A DNA stretch of 64,000 bases from Corynebacterium pollutisoli. GTDB taxonomy: Bacteria > Actinomycetota > Actinomycetes > Mycobacteriales > Mycobacteriaceae. Position numbers and translations under genes: made by a program. How positions within the stretch are numbered: the first letter of the stretch is position 1; every line of letters begins with the position of its first letter. Below the pieces are notes generated by a model. The model searched no databases, was not told the origin of the DNA, and saw only the letters and a program-made list of their open reading frames with translations. Of this stretch, positions 11,446-22,816 are shown in pieces. The stretch is taken from assembly GCF_900177745.1 (NCBI RefSeq), contig NZ_FXAR01000001.1, positions 496,001-560,000 of the forward strand, read 5' to 3'.

Positions 11446-12012
11446 GTGAATGAGAATGAGGTCCAGATCGGACGAGTGATCAAGCCCCATGGCGTGCGCG
11501 GCGAGGTCGTCGTCGACGCCACGACGGATGACCCGGACGGGCGTTTCGCCGTCGGTACCGTGCTCGAGGGACGCCAGACCGGCAAGACCCTCGACCTGAC
11601 CGTCAAGGCCGTCCGCCCGCACCAGGGTCGCCTGCTGGTCACCTTCGAGGAGATCCCCGGCCGCACCGAGGCCGAGTCGCTGCGCGGGCTGAAGTTCTTC
11701 GCCGAGCCCGTCATCGACGACGAGGACGACGCCTACTACGACCACGAGCTGATCGGCCTGCGCGTGCTCACCGTCGGCGCCGTCAGCGAGGAGGAGGCCC
11801 ACGCCCGCGCCTACGAGGGTGCGCAGCCGGAGCCCGCGGACATCGGCGAGGTCACCGGCGTCGTCCGCGGCGCCGCCCACCGCATTCTCGAGGTCGCGCT
11901 CGACGACGGCGGCGAGGCCATGGTGCCCTTCGTCCACGCCATCGTCCCCATCGTCGATCTGGACAACGAGGCCATCGTCATCACCCCGCCGGAAGGACTG
12001 CTGGACCTGTGA
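11446..12012 (+). CDS. rimM: Ribosome maturation factor RimM
   Basis: RimM binds S19 and assists maturation of the 30S head. The 188-residue product has the RimM N-terminal beta-barrel (IGRVIKPHGVRGEV, FEEIPGRTEAESLRG) and a C-terminal PRC barrel (YYDHELIGLRV...GEVTGVVRGAAHRILEVALDDGGEAMVPFV). The GTG start has no Shine-Dalgarno but a TANNNT box 7 nt upstream. The stop overlaps the trmD GTG by 4 nt, the conserved rimM-trmD pairing. Here rplS is not next to them but 14 kb away. Confidence 0.95.
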   Translation: MNENEVQIGRVIKPHGVRGEVVVDATTDDPDGRFAVGTVLEGRQTGKTLDLTVKAVRPHQGRLLVTFEEIPGRTEAESLRGLKFFAEPVIDDEDDAYYDHELIGLRVLTVGAVSEEEAHARAYEGAQPEPADIGEVTGVVRGAAHRILEVALDDGGEAMVPFVHAIVPIVDLDNEAIVITPPEGLLDL

Positions 12013-12824
12013 GGCTCGACGTCGTCACCATCTTCCCCGAGTACCTCGACCCCCTGCGCCACGCCCTCCTCGGCAAGGCCATCGAGCAGGGGATACTCTC
12101 CGTCGGCGTGCACGACCTGCGCCAATGGGCCACCGACGTGCACAAGTCCGTGGACGACACCCCCTACGGCGGCGGGCCCGGCATGGTCATGAAGCCCGAG
12201 GTGTGGGGCCCCGCGCTCGACGCCGTCGCCGCCGGGGAGGCCGGAGTTGAGCTCGAGAGTTCCCTGCCGCACCTGGAGAAGCCCGTCGAGGACGTCGCGT
12301 CGTCGTACGAGGCGGGGGAGCGCGACGACCGCCCTCTCCTCATCGTCCCGACCCCCGCCGGCAAGCCCTTCACCCAGGCCGATGCCCGCGCCTGGTCCCA
12401 CGAGGAGCACATCGTCTTCGCCTGCGGCCGCTACGAGGGCATCGACCAGCGCGTCATCGACGACGCCGCGCAGCGCTACCGCGTCCGCGAGGTCTCCATC
12501 GGCGACTACGTCCTCATCGGCGGCGAGGTCGCGGTGCTCGTCATCGCCGAAGCCGTCGTCCGCCTCATCCCCGGCGTGCTGGGCAACCGCCGCAGCCACG
12601 AGGAGGACAGCTTCTCCGACGGGCTCCTCGAGGGCCCCTCGTACACGAAGCCGCGGTCGTGGCGCGGGCTCGAGGTGCCGGAGGTGCTGTTCTCCGGCAA
12701 CCACGCGAAGGTCGACCGGTGGCGCCGAGACCAGGCGCTGCTGCGCACGCAGGCCGTCCGGCCCGAGCTTCTCGACGACGCGGAGCTCTCCGACGCCGAC
12801 CGGAAGGTGCTGGGGGAGGGGTAG
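12009..12824 (+). CDS. trmD: tRNA (guanine-N1)-methyltransferase TrmD
   Basis: TrmD methylates G37 of tRNAs and prevents frameshifting. The 271-residue SPOUT enzyme has the N-terminal LDVVTIFPEYLDPL, the DTPYGGGPGMVMKPEV loop, the SAM trefoil-knot region (FACGRYEGIDQRVID and SIGDYVLIGGEVAVLVIAEAVVRLIPGVLGN) and the DHxxW-like C-terminal domain. It starts with GTG overlapping the rimM stop. Its TAG stop forms part of a TAGCGT box that may be the promoter of the next gene. Confidence 0.97.
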   Translation: MRLDVVTIFPEYLDPLRHALLGKAIEQGILSVGVHDLRQWATDVHKSVDDTPYGGGPGMVMKPEVWGPALDAVAAGEAGVELESSLPHLEKPVEDVASSYEAGERDDRPLLIVPTPAGKPFTQADARAWSHEEHIVFACGRYEGIDQRVIDDAAQRYRVREVSIGDYVLIGGEVAVLVIAEAVVRLIPGVLGNRRSHEEDSFSDGLLEGPSYTKPRSWRGLEVPEVLFSGNHAKVDRWRRDQALLRTQAVRPELLDDAELSDADRKVLGEG

Positions 12825-12833
12825 CGTGGTGCC

Positions 12834-13208
12834 ATGAGTCGAGACATCTCCACGGACCTCAACATCCTCGCCCGGCCCGCCGAGTGGGAGCAGCTCTCCA
12901 CGACGCTGCCCGCCCTCCTCGGGAAGTCCGGCTACGACGTCGACTCCGTGCACGGGGAGATCGTCGACCTCACCTGCGAACCCGACAACATGCTCGTCGC
13001 CCAGTTCGCCCGGGAGCAGGGCCGCATGCCCACCACGGAGGTGCTCTACCGGGTGATCATCAACGGCCGCAGCGGCCTGGATCTCAGGGAGGCCACCGCC
13101 GCGGTCGTCGCGGCGTTCCCGGACGGCACCTACTGGTACGGCACCTCGCGCGAGGGTGTCACCGAACCCGGCATCGGCGCCTCCTGCGCCTGGCAGGACC
13201 GTTCCTGA
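12834..13208 (+). CDS. Small conserved-looking protein of unknown function
   Basis: I do not recognise this 124-residue protein. It is soluble, moderately acidic and has no signal peptide or membrane segment. Phrases such as VDLTCEPDNMLVAQF, EVLYRVIINGRSGLDLREATAAVVAAFPDGTYWYGTS suggest a compact alpha/beta fold. Codon third positions are GC-rich like its neighbours. TAGCGT (12822-12827), overlapping the trmD stop, is 6 nt before the ATG, so it is probably leaderless. The methyltransferase gene follows after 3 nt. Confidence 0.75.
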   Translation: MSRDISTDLNILARPAEWEQLSTTLPALLGKSGYDVDSVHGEIVDLTCEPDNMLVAQFAREQGRMPTTEVLYRVIINGRSGLDLREATAAVVAAFPDGTYWYGTSREGVTEPGIGASCAWQDRS

Positions 13209-13211
13209 CCC

Positions 13212-13904
13212 ATGGCCATGTTCGACCGCGCGGCACAGGCCTTCGACAACCATGCCGCCGACAGCGCCTACAACGCCCACTACGACCGTCCCGCCATGCT
13301 CGACCTGCTCGGTGACGTCTCCGGCCTGGACATTCTCGACGCCGGGTGCGGCTCCGGCCTCTACGCCGCCGAACTGCTCGCCCGGGGCGCGCGGGTCGTC
13401 GGCGTCGACGAGAGCGCCGAACTCATCCGACTCGCCCGCCGCCGCGCCCCGGAGGCCGCCTTCCACGTCCAGCCCCTCGAGAAGCCGCTCGACTGGGCGG
13501 CGGACCGCAGCGTCGACCGGGTCCTCATGGCGCTCGTCCTGCACCACCTGCACTATCCCGTCGACGTCCTGCGCGAACTGCACCGCGTCCTGCGTGACGA
13601 CGGCCGCCTCGTCCTCTCCACCGGCCACCCCACCGACGACTGGCGTCGCCGCGGCGGCAGCTACTTCACCACCGAACGCATCGAGGAGACGTGGTCGATG
13701 GGCCTGCAGGTCGCATACCGACGCGCCCCGCTGTCCACCCTCGTCGACGAGTTCGGGCGGGCCGGCTTCGTCGTCGAGAAGCTCGTCGAACCGCGACCCA
13801 CGGAGACGATGCAGCACCGGTACCCGGAGGCGTACGAGAAACTCTCCCGGGTTCCCGCGTTCATCGCCTTCTCCCTCATGAAACACCCGGGGAGCATCCA
13901 GTGA
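13212..13904 (+). CDS. Class I SAM-dependent methyltransferase
   Basis: The 230-residue enzyme has motif I ([30 protein letters not shown]) with the SAM-binding GCGSG loop and acidic Asp at the end of strand 2, a motif IV-like DRVLMALVLHHLHYPVDVLRELHRVLRDDGRLVLS, and a C-terminal part typical of Methyltransf_11 family members. The methyl acceptor is unknown; small-molecule or quinone-like substrates are common for this family. The stop overlaps the next start (GTGA, 13901-13904), suggesting an operon with the broken gene that follows. Confidence 0.85.
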   Translation: MAMFDRAAQAFDNHAADSAYNAHYDRPAMLDLLGDVSGLDILDAGCGSGLYAAELLARGARVVGVDESAELIRLARRRAPEAAFHVQPLEKPLDWAADRSVDRVLMALVLHHLHYPVDVLRELHRVLRDDGRLVLSTGHPTDDWRRRGGSYFTTERIEETWSMGLQVAYRRAPLSTLVDEFGRAGFVVEKLVEPRPTETMQHRYPEAYEKLSRVPAFIAFSLMKHPGSIQ

Positions 13905-14757
13905 AACTCCTCATCAGCGCCGACACCTCCGAGGTACTCGGCTTCACCCCGCCGAGCTCAAGCAGTCGATCCGGGCCAGCGAGGGGCGGGTGGTGCTCTC
14001 CGAGAACATCACCGCTCTCATCCCGCAGGTCACCGACATCACCAACGCCGAGATCGCCCGGGCCTTCGGGGCAGACCTCATCCTGCTCAACTTCCTCGAC
14101 GTCGACCACCCCTACATCCACGGCCTCGACGAGACCGGGTATCCGGTGCGCCGCCTCCGCGAGCTCGTCGGCCGCCCCGTGGGCATCAACCTGGAACCCG
14201 TCGACACGGCAGCCGCCATGCTCGAGGAACGACAGGACGTCGCGCCGGGCCGCCGGGCCGTGCGCGAATCCATTGTGCGCGCCGGGGAACTCGGGGCGGA
14301 CTTCCTCTGCCTGTCCGGCAACCCCGGCTCCGGGGTGAGCAACGCGCAGATCACGGAGACCGTGCGCCTGTGCAGGGAGCTCTTCGACGGACTCGTCATC
14401 GCCGGCAAGATGCACGGCGCCGGGGTGGGCGAGGGCGTCGTCGACAAGCAGGCCGTGGAGGACCACCTCGCCGCGGGTGCCGACATCATCCTCGTCCCTG
14501 CCGTCGGCACCGTCCGCACCGTCCACGCCCGCGGCGGCCTCGTGATGACCACCATCGGCACCAGCCAGGAGACCTCGGATCCCGCCACCATCCGCCGCAT
14601 CGCCCACGACAACAAGATCGCCGGTGCCGACATCCAGCACATCGGAGACGCCGGGCCAGGCGGGTTGGCGGACCCGATGAACATCTATACGCTCAGTGAG
14701 ACGATCCGAGGTCGTCGCCACACAATCTCCCGAATGGCAAGGTCCACACGTAGATGA
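13901..14757 (+). pseudogene. Frameshifted gene of an uncharacterised family (DUF7916-like)
   Basis: Reading from GTG 13901 gives KLLISADTSEVLGFTP and then leaves frame. The frame shifted by one base continues ELKQSIRASEGRVVLSENITAL and stays open to the stop at 14757. The two halves join into one sensible protein of about 285 residues if one G is restored in ACCCCGCCGAGC (13946-13957). The downstream part has glycine-rich motifs (ADFLCLSGNPGSGVS, LVIAGKMHGAGVGEG, GADIILVPAVGTVRTV) consistent with a TIM-barrel-like fold. Homologues are often labelled haloacid dehalogenase-like or DUF7916, from memory. Either a real frameshift or a sequencing error; the downstream half is not degraded. Confidence 0.7.
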
Positions 14758-15440
14758 CAGAGCAGAAAGAACCCGAACTCCCCGGGTTCCTCGCCCACCC
14801 CGACCGCACCGACAAGATCCTCTTCACCGCCCTCATCCTCATGGGCATCTGGTCGCTGGCGCTCATCCCGCTGCGTGCGTGGCTGCTCTCGCACCCGCTC
14901 ATCTACACCCTCGCCGTCGGCGGCTACACCTCCGCGGTCGTCTCCGGTGCGAACGCCTCGGTGGGCAACGGCATCTGGTGGGTCTACCTGCTGTGTTCCG
15001 TCATCGGCGCAGTGAAGTTCATGCCGATCTACTGGGCCATGGGCCGCAAGTGGGGCATGGAGTTCATCGACATGTCCCTTCAGTACATGCCCCGCGCCCA
15101 CCGCTTCTTCCAGCGGGCGGTGAGAAACGAGTCGCCGAAGATGTACGCGGGCACGCTCGCCTTCATCCCCCTCGGCTATCTGCCCGGCCCCGTGCCGAAC
15201 ACCGTGGTCAACGCCGTGGCCGGCCTGCTGAAGATCCGCTTCCCCGTCATGCTCGCCGTCAACATCGTGAGCATCCTGGCGGTCAATGGTCTGTTCATGT
15301 GGCTCGGCTTCACCTACGGCGAGCAGGTGCTCGAGGTCGTCGAGGTCATCAACCGCTACCTGCTGTGGATCACCCTCGGCCTGGTGGCCCTCATGGTCTT
15401 CCGCGCCTGGCGGCAGAACCAGAAGAAGGCGGGGGCCTGA
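14754..15440 (+). CDS. DedA/VTT-like membrane protein
   Basis: The 228-residue protein has about five to six hydrophobic segments (ILFTALILMGIWSLALIPLRAW, WVYLLCSVIGAV, MYAGTLAFIPLGYLPGP, FPVMLAVNIVSILAVNGLFMW, YLLWITLGLVALMVF). A VTT/DedA-like pattern is present: an amphipathic YWAMGRKWGMEF stretch followed by IPLGYLPGPVPNTVVNAVAGLLKI. DedA-family proteins move lipids across membranes, but assignment to that family is tentative. It overlaps the frameshifted gene by 4 nt. Repeat copy 1 lies just after its stop. Confidence 0.6.
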   Translation: MTEQKEPELPGFLAHPDRTDKILFTALILMGIWSLALIPLRAWLLSHPLIYTLAVGGYTSAVVSGANASVGNGIWWVYLLCSVIGAVKFMPIYWAMGRKWGMEFIDMSLQYMPRAHRFFQRAVRNESPKMYAGTLAFIPLGYLPGPVPNTVVNAVAGLLKIRFPVMLAVNIVSILAVNGLFMWLGFTYGEQVLEVVEVINRYLLWITLGLVALMVFRAWRQNQKKAGA

Positions 15441-15446
15441 GGGCCC

Positions 15447-15535
15447 GCGTACCGGCGTACTCCGATTCCCTCCGGGGTGGGGTGTTTTCCCAGGTCGCAC
15501 ATCAGGCCAGCCGGAATCGGAGTACGCGGCAACGC
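15447..15535. repeat. Intergenic inverted repeat, copy 1
   Basis: GCGTACTCCGATTCC (15455-15469) pairs with GGAATCGGAGTACGC (15513-15527), a 15-bp perfect stem with a 43-nt loop, flanked by outer GCGT/ACGC. It lies between convergent genes ending at 15440 and 15561. It belongs to a family with copies at 44846, 57074 and 60954. Confidence 0.85.
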
Positions 15536-15560
15536 GCCGTCACCGGCGGACAGCTGTCCC

Positions 15561-16466
15561 TCAGTTGCCCCGGTACGCCTCGATGAGCGCGGCACCGCGG
15601 GCGGCGTCGTCGACGGTGATGTAGAAGTTCTTCTTCCCGCGCTTGATACGCAGGCCCTCGCCGCCGCGGATGAGGATGGCCCGGCCCTGCAGGCTCATTC
15701 GCCAGCCCCACCCACCCCAGTCGCCGGGGCGTATGTCGACCGCCCCGACACGGGTCACCTCGTCGTGGGGGATGGTGCCGCGCGGGATGCCGGTGAACAG
15801 TTGCCAGTGGGTGCCGTGGGCGTCGACACGCACGTTCACCCCCAGGAACATCACGAACACCGGGACGGCCAGGAACAGCAGGAACGCGGGGATCCAGGCA
15901 CCGTCGAGGAACGCGCTGACGGCGAGTGCGATGAGGGGGAGCATTCCGCCGAGCATGATCCACAGGGGGAATCCCGTCGCCCGGGCGGTGCCGAACCACG
16001 CGGCCCGGGTCCCGGGGCGCAGGGGGACGGAGTCGGCGGGTGCCGGGTCCGGGTCGGCCGGCGGGGGATCGGCGAGCGCACCGACCAGCGCCCCGCCCGC
16101 GATGGCCGCCACCAGCGCCAGGGGGAGCGCGGCGCCGAGGGTGGTGTCCGCGGCGTCGGCCAGCCCGCGCTGCGGGGCGAGGATGAGGACCTGCAGCGCG
16201 GCGACGAAGATGACGGTCCCGGCACCGATTCCGGACATGAGGCGGGTGGTGCTCAGCCGCTGGAAGAGCAGGAGCAGGAGGAGTCCGGTGCCGAGCATCC
16301 CGAGAGTGAGGATGGTCAGCGACTGGAATCCGTCGGGCTGTCCGGTGAAGTCGAAGTGGCTGGCCACCGGGTCGGGCAGGGCGTCGCGGACGCTCAGGGT
16401 CCACCCGAGGGCGGCGCACAGGGCGAGGACGGGGAGGCCGAGGGTGGCGAGGCGGTGGCGGTTCAC
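15561..16466 (-). CDS. DUF1648-type integral membrane protein
   Basis: The 301-residue protein has about seven hydrophobic segments. Its N-terminus (LPDPVASHFDFTGQPDGF) is the DUF1648 signature found in SdpI-like proteins. The soluble C-terminal third (VRVDAHGTHWQLFTGIPRGTIPHDEVTRVGAVDIRP...) resembles a PH-like domain. It is the last gene of a four-gene operon and overlaps the GntR regulator by 4 nt. In related operons such proteins accompany YtrA-type ABC systems that respond to envelope stress or peptides; the exact role here is inference. Confidence 0.8.
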   Translation of the reverse strand: MNRHRLATLGLPVLALCAALGWTLSVRDALPDPVASHFDFTGQPDGFQSLTILTLGMLGTGLLLLLLFQRLSTTRLMSGIGAGTVIFVAALQVLILAPQRGLADAADTTLGAALPLALVAAIAGGALVGALADPPPADPDPAPADSVPLRPGTRAAWFGTARATGFPLWIMLGGMLPLIALAVSAFLDGAWIPAFLLFLAVPVFVMFLGVNVRVDAHGTHWQLFTGIPRGTIPHDEVTRVGAVDIRPGDWGGWGWRMSLQGRAILIRGGEGLRIKRGKKNFYITVDDAARGAALIEAYRGN

Positions 16467-16819
16467 AGAACTCCTCTGACGGTCAGGCCGGCGATGAGGT
16501 CGGCGAGGGGGATGCGGGCTTTCCTGGCGGCGGCGGCCAGCGCGTCGAGGTGCTTCTCGACGCCCTCGTCCATCTCCTCGCGTGGTCTGATCGCGGTCGC
16601 CCCGCGCCCGCGGCGGAGTTCGACGAGGCCGTCGTCGCGGAGTTCGCGGTAGGCACGCAGCACGGTGTTGCGGTTGAGATCGAGCGCGGCGGCGAGGTCC
16701 TCGGCGCTGGGCAGCCGCCCGCCGTCGGCGATCTCTCCGGTGACGATGGCCTTGCGCAGTGCCGCGATGAGCTGGGCGTACAGGGGGACCTGGGAGCCGG
16801 TGTCCAGTTGGATGAGCAT
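16463..16819 (-). CDS. GntR-family regulator, YtrA subfamily
   Basis: The 118-residue protein is almost entirely a winged helix-turn-helix (QVPLYAQLIAALRKAIVTGEIADGGRLPSAEDLAAALDLNRNTVLRAYRELRDDGLVELRRGRGATAI) plus a short helical tail of about 45 residues, the compact build of the YtrA subfamily. These regulators usually repress their own ABC operon. A perfect 10-bp inverted repeat overlapping the operon's likely -10 region (18605-18631) is the obvious operator. The gene starts at the last base of the permease gene and overlaps the DUF1648 gene, so all four are coupled. Confidence 0.92.
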   Translation of the reverse strand: MLIQLDTGSQVPLYAQLIAALRKAIVTGEIADGGRLPSAEDLAAALDLNRNTVLRAYRELRDDGLVELRRGRGATAIRPREEMDEGVEKHLDALAAAARKARIPLADLIAGLTVRGVL

Positions 16820-17553
16820 CAGATCTCCCGGCGGCGGAACGCGGCGAGGCCTGCGGCGACCATCCCGGCCGTGACCAGTGCCGTCACGGCCGCGTCACCC
16901 CAGGTCGGTTCGAGGGTGAGCAGGCCGGTGGGGGACCACGCGTGGGAGGCGGTCCACAGCCCGGCCAGTGCGGTGAGCGCGAACCAGCCGACACCGGCGG
17001 CCGCGGCGCCCAGGGTCGGGGCGCCGAGGGAGGAGGCCAGCAGGGTCACCGCGATGAGGGAGCAGGCGAAGAGCAGCCAGGCGGCGGTGGCGAGGGCGGG
17101 GGTGCGCGGGGCGGTGGGGGAGACGTCGAGAAGCAGGGCGGTGACGCCTGTCATCAGGGCGGTGCTGACGATGGTGATGAGTGTCAACGCCACCGTCACC
17201 GCGAGGAACGCGGAGACCCAGTACCAGGTGCGGCTGACGGGCCGCGCCAGGATCGGGACCGCGCTGCCCCGGGCGATGTCGGCGGAGATCGTCGAGGCGG
17301 CGACAATCGCCACGAGGATGATGATGATCTGGTTGAGGTTGGAGGACCACTGCACCCAGGCGTCCGCCGCCGTGGGGTCGGGCAGGGCGGAGACGTCGAT
17401 GGGTATCTCCCCACCTGCGAGGCTGCCGAGGATCTCGGGCATGAATCTCGCCGTCACGGGGGCCAGGACGGCGAAGAACAGCGCGAATCCGGCGAGCACC
17501 CACGTCGCCCAGGAGGCGCGCAGGACACGGAACTGGCGGGCGAGCAGGGTCAT
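16819..17553 (-). CDS. ABC transporter permease (ABC-2 type)
   Basis: The 244-residue protein has six predicted membrane segments (WATWVLAGFALFFAVLAPVTA, IIIILVAIVAASTISADIARG, WYWVSAFLAVTVALTLITIVSTALM, LATAAWLLFACSLIAVTLLASSL, LGAAAAGVGWFALTALAGLW, GDAAVTALVTAGMVAAGLAAF), typical of ABC-2 permeases with the amphipathic ADIARGSAVPILARPVSR coupling motif. It partners with the ATPase gene just upstream, which it overlaps by 4 nt. Export of a small toxic compound or a role in bacitracin-type stress is plausible, but no substrate can be assigned. Confidence 0.88.
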   Translation of the reverse strand: MTLLARQFRVLRASWATWVLAGFALFFAVLAPVTARFMPEILGSLAGGEIPIDVSALPDPTAADAWVQWSSNLNQIIIILVAIVAASTISADIARGSAVPILARPVSRTWYWVSAFLAVTVALTLITIVSTALMTGVTALLLDVSPTAPRTPALATAAWLLFACSLIAVTLLASSLGAPTLGAAAAGVGWFALTALAGLWTASHAWSPTGLLTLEPTWGDAAVTALVTAGMVAAGLAAFRRREI

Positions 17554-18587
17554 CGGGATCCCTCCAGGGCGGTGGCGAAGGCGGCGTCGAGACGCCCCGC
17601 GGTGGTGAGGTGGATGTCGCGGAAGCCGGCGTCCTCCAGGAGCTGCGCGGTACGGGCGGCGTCGGGAGAGTGGAAGGTGGCGGTGACCTGGTGCGGGTCG
17701 CCGTAGCGTCCGACCAGTTCCGTCAGGGTACCGGCGGCGATGATGCGGCCGCCGCCCAGGAAGACGGCGTGGTCGCAGACGCGTTCCACGTCCGCCATCG
17801 AGTGCGTGGAGAAGAACACGGTCGCACGGCCGCGGAGGGCGGCAATGGTGTCGAGCACCTCCCCGCGGGCGATGGGGTCGAGGGCGGAGGTCGGCTCATC
17901 GAGGATGATGAGCTGCGGGGTGTGGACGAGCGCCTGCGCGATGCCGAGGCGTTGCCGCATGCCGCGTGACAGCCCGCCGATGGGGCGGCGGACCTGGCGG
18001 AGGCCGGCCAGTTCCAGGGCCTCGGCGACGCGTTCCTCCACGTCGTCGACGCCGCTGAGACGGGCGGCCAGGCGCAGGTACCCGGCGGGGCTGAGCCAGG
18101 GGTCGAAGGCGGGGACATCCGGGAGGTGGCCGATGTCGGCGCGCGCCGGGAGGTCGACGGTTCCGGAGTCGGCGTGCGCGAAGCCCATGATGGTCCGCAG
18201 CGCGGTGGTCTTGCCTGAGCCGTTGGGTCCGAGGAAGCCGTAGATGGAGCCGGCGGGGACGTCGAGGTCGACGGCGTCGAGCACCACGTGGTCACGGAAG
18301 CTCTTGTGCAGCGCGCGGGTGCGCAACGGTGCACCGCCGGTGGTGGGGAAGCGGTCGATGAGGTGGCCGGTGGGGGTCGGGAGGGTGTCGGCGCTGCCGG
18401 TGCGTTCGCGGCCTAGGGTGAGGAAGAGGAGCGGGCCGATGAGGTTGGCGACGATGATGACCGCCGCCCAGCCCCAGCGTCCGAGGCCCTTGCTGAGCCG
18501 GTCGGTGGGGGTGCGCAGGAGCACGGTGAGGGCGACCACGAGCAGCGTCACCTGAACGACGGCCAGGGTGATGGCGGCGTAGATCAT
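17550..18587 (-). CDS. ABC ATPase with N-terminal membrane domain (PLDc_N-like fusion)
   Basis: The 345-residue protein begins with two hydrophobic helices (AITLAVVQVTLLVVALTVLL and WAAVIIVANLIGPLLFLTLGR) resembling the PLDc_N domain, followed by a complete ABC ATPase. The Walker A is GPNGSGKTT, the Q-loop region is HLPDVPAFD, the signature is LSRGMRQR and the Walker B is LIILDEPTSALDP, with the switch His in FFSTHSM. The fusion of a membrane hairpin to an export-type ATPase is less usual and may pre-assemble the ATPase at the membrane. It is the first gene of the operon and has an AAAGGG ribosome site. Confidence 0.9.
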   Translation of the reverse strand: MIYAAITLAVVQVTLLVVALTVLLRTPTDRLSKGLGRWGWAAVIIVANLIGPLLFLTLGRERTGSADTLPTPTGHLIDRFPTTGGAPLRTRALHKSFRDHVVLDAVDLDVPAGSIYGFLGPNGSGKTTALRTIMGFAHADSGTVDLPARADIGHLPDVPAFDPWLSPAGYLRLAARLSGVDDVEERVAEALELAGLRQVRRPIGGLSRGMRQRLGIAQALVHTPQLIILDEPTSALDPIARGEVLDTIAALRGRATVFFSTHSMADVERVCDHAVFLGGGRIIAAGTLTELVGRYGDPHQVTATFHSPDAARTAQLLEDAGFRDIHLTTAGRLDAAFATALEGSR

Positions 18588-18604
18588 GAGGCGCCCTTTC
18601 CGCT

Positions 18605-18639
18605 AGTTGTGCTACTGATACTAGCACAACTGCGCAGTT
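18605..18639. promoter_or_regulatory. YtrA-type operator overlapping the ABC operon promoter
   Basis: AGTTGTGCTA (18605-18614) and TAGCACAACT (18622-18631) form a perfect inverted repeat with a 7-bp spacer. The minus-strand TAGTAT in its centre (plus 18618-18623) is a good -10 for the ABC operon. A second palindrome AACTGCGCAGTT (18628-18639) overlaps its right arm. Occupancy by the GntR regulator would block initiation. Confidence 0.75.
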
Positions 18640-18663
18640 GCGCACTCGCGTAAACTGTCCCGA

Positions 18664-20952
<2,289 letters not shown>

Positions 20953-20961
20953 CTCGGGTGA

Positions 20962-22029
20962 TCATCCGCTGACCCCGTTGATGCCGCCGGGCAGGTCGAT
21001 GAACTCGTAGCCGAGGTCCGCGTACTGCTCGCAGAAGCGGGCGGAGCGGACTCCGGAGGCACAGTGCACGACGACCCGTGACGCGTCGCCGAGGCGGCGG
21101 CGGATGGTGTCGGGGGAGAAGATGTCCGACAGCGGCAGCCGCACGGGATCGAGGTCGGCGAGGGAGTCATTGAGCATCTTCTCGTGCGGCTCGCGGATGT
21201 CGAGGAGGATGGCGCGGCCGGCGCGGACCTCGTCGAGCGGGGAGGGGCCGACCGCGCAGGCCTCGCCCCCGTAGGTGGACTCCAGCGAGGTGACCAGTTC
21301 GCGCGTCGGGTCGGCGGCGATCCGGAAGGTGCGGGTGGAGCCGGGGAAGGCGTCGTAGCTGAGCATCCGGCCGGGGACGACGTCGAGGCCGGTGAGGTAC
21401 CCGATCGCGGTGGTGGCCAGGAGCCCGCCGACGACGGCGGTGGTGGCACCGAGGACACCGGCGGTGGCGCAGTCCTCGATCCCGGGGGGCTGGGTGGGGA
21501 ACAGGTCGCGCAGGCCCACGCCGCGTGCTGACGGGCCGGAGGTGAACAGGCAGACGTCGCCGTGGAAGCGCAGCACCGTGCCCCAGACGAGGGGGGTGCC
21601 GGTGATCTCGGCGGCGTCGGCGACGAGGTACTTGGTCTGGAAGGAGTCGGAGCCGTCGATCACGAGGTCGACGGACCCGACCAGCGAGACCGCGTTCGCC
21701 ACGGTCAGACGCTCATTCAAGGCCGTGACTTCAATGCCCGGCTGCAGCTCGGCGAGGCGCTCGGCGGCGACCTCCACCTTCACCCGGCCGACGTCGGAGG
21801 CTCCGAAGAGGATCTGGCGGTGGATGTTGGTGAGATCGACGGTGTCATCGTCGATCACCGTGATGTGGCCGACACCCGCGGACGCCAGCGACTGCATGGC
21901 GGGGCAGCCGAGACCGCCGGCGCCGATGACGAGGACGTGGGCGCGGTGCAGCGCCTCCTGCTGCTCCGGGCCGTAACCGGGCAGGGACAGCTGGCGGGCC
22001 ACCCGCCGCATCTCAGATTCGGGCAGCAT
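20962..22029 (-). CDS. thiF: ThiF/MoeB-type adenylyltransferase with rhodanese domain
   Basis: This E1-like enzyme adenylates the C-terminal glycine of ThiS, and its rhodanese domain can supply sulfur. The 355-residue product has the GAGGLGCPAMQSLASAGVGHITVIDDDTVDLTNIHRQ nucleotide-binding region, the DGSDSFQTKYLVAD motif, and a C-terminal rhodanese domain with active-site loop HCASGVRSA. The zinc cysteines of MoeB are not obvious. It is the last gene of the thi operon, 1 nt after thiG. The ATG at 22029 is preferred, since upstream codons lie inside thiG. Confidence 0.92.
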   Translation of the reverse strand: MLPESEMRRVARQLSLPGYGPEQQEALHRAHVLVIGAGGLGCPAMQSLASAGVGHITVIDDDTVDLTNIHRQILFGASDVGRVKVEVAAERLAELQPGIEVTALNERLTVANAVSLVGSVDLVIDGSDSFQTKYLVADAAEITGTPLVWGTVLRFHGDVCLFTSGPSARGVGLRDLFPTQPPGIEDCATAGVLGATTAVVGGLLATTAIGYLTGLDVVPGRMLSYDAFPGSTRTFRIAADPTRELVTSLESTYGGEACAVGPSPLDEVRAGRAILLDIREPHEKMLNDSLADLDPVRLPLSDIFSPDTIRRRLGDASRVVVHCASGVRSARFCEQYADLGYEFIDLPGGINGVSG

Positions 22030-22030
22030 C

Positions 22031-22816
<786 letters not shown>

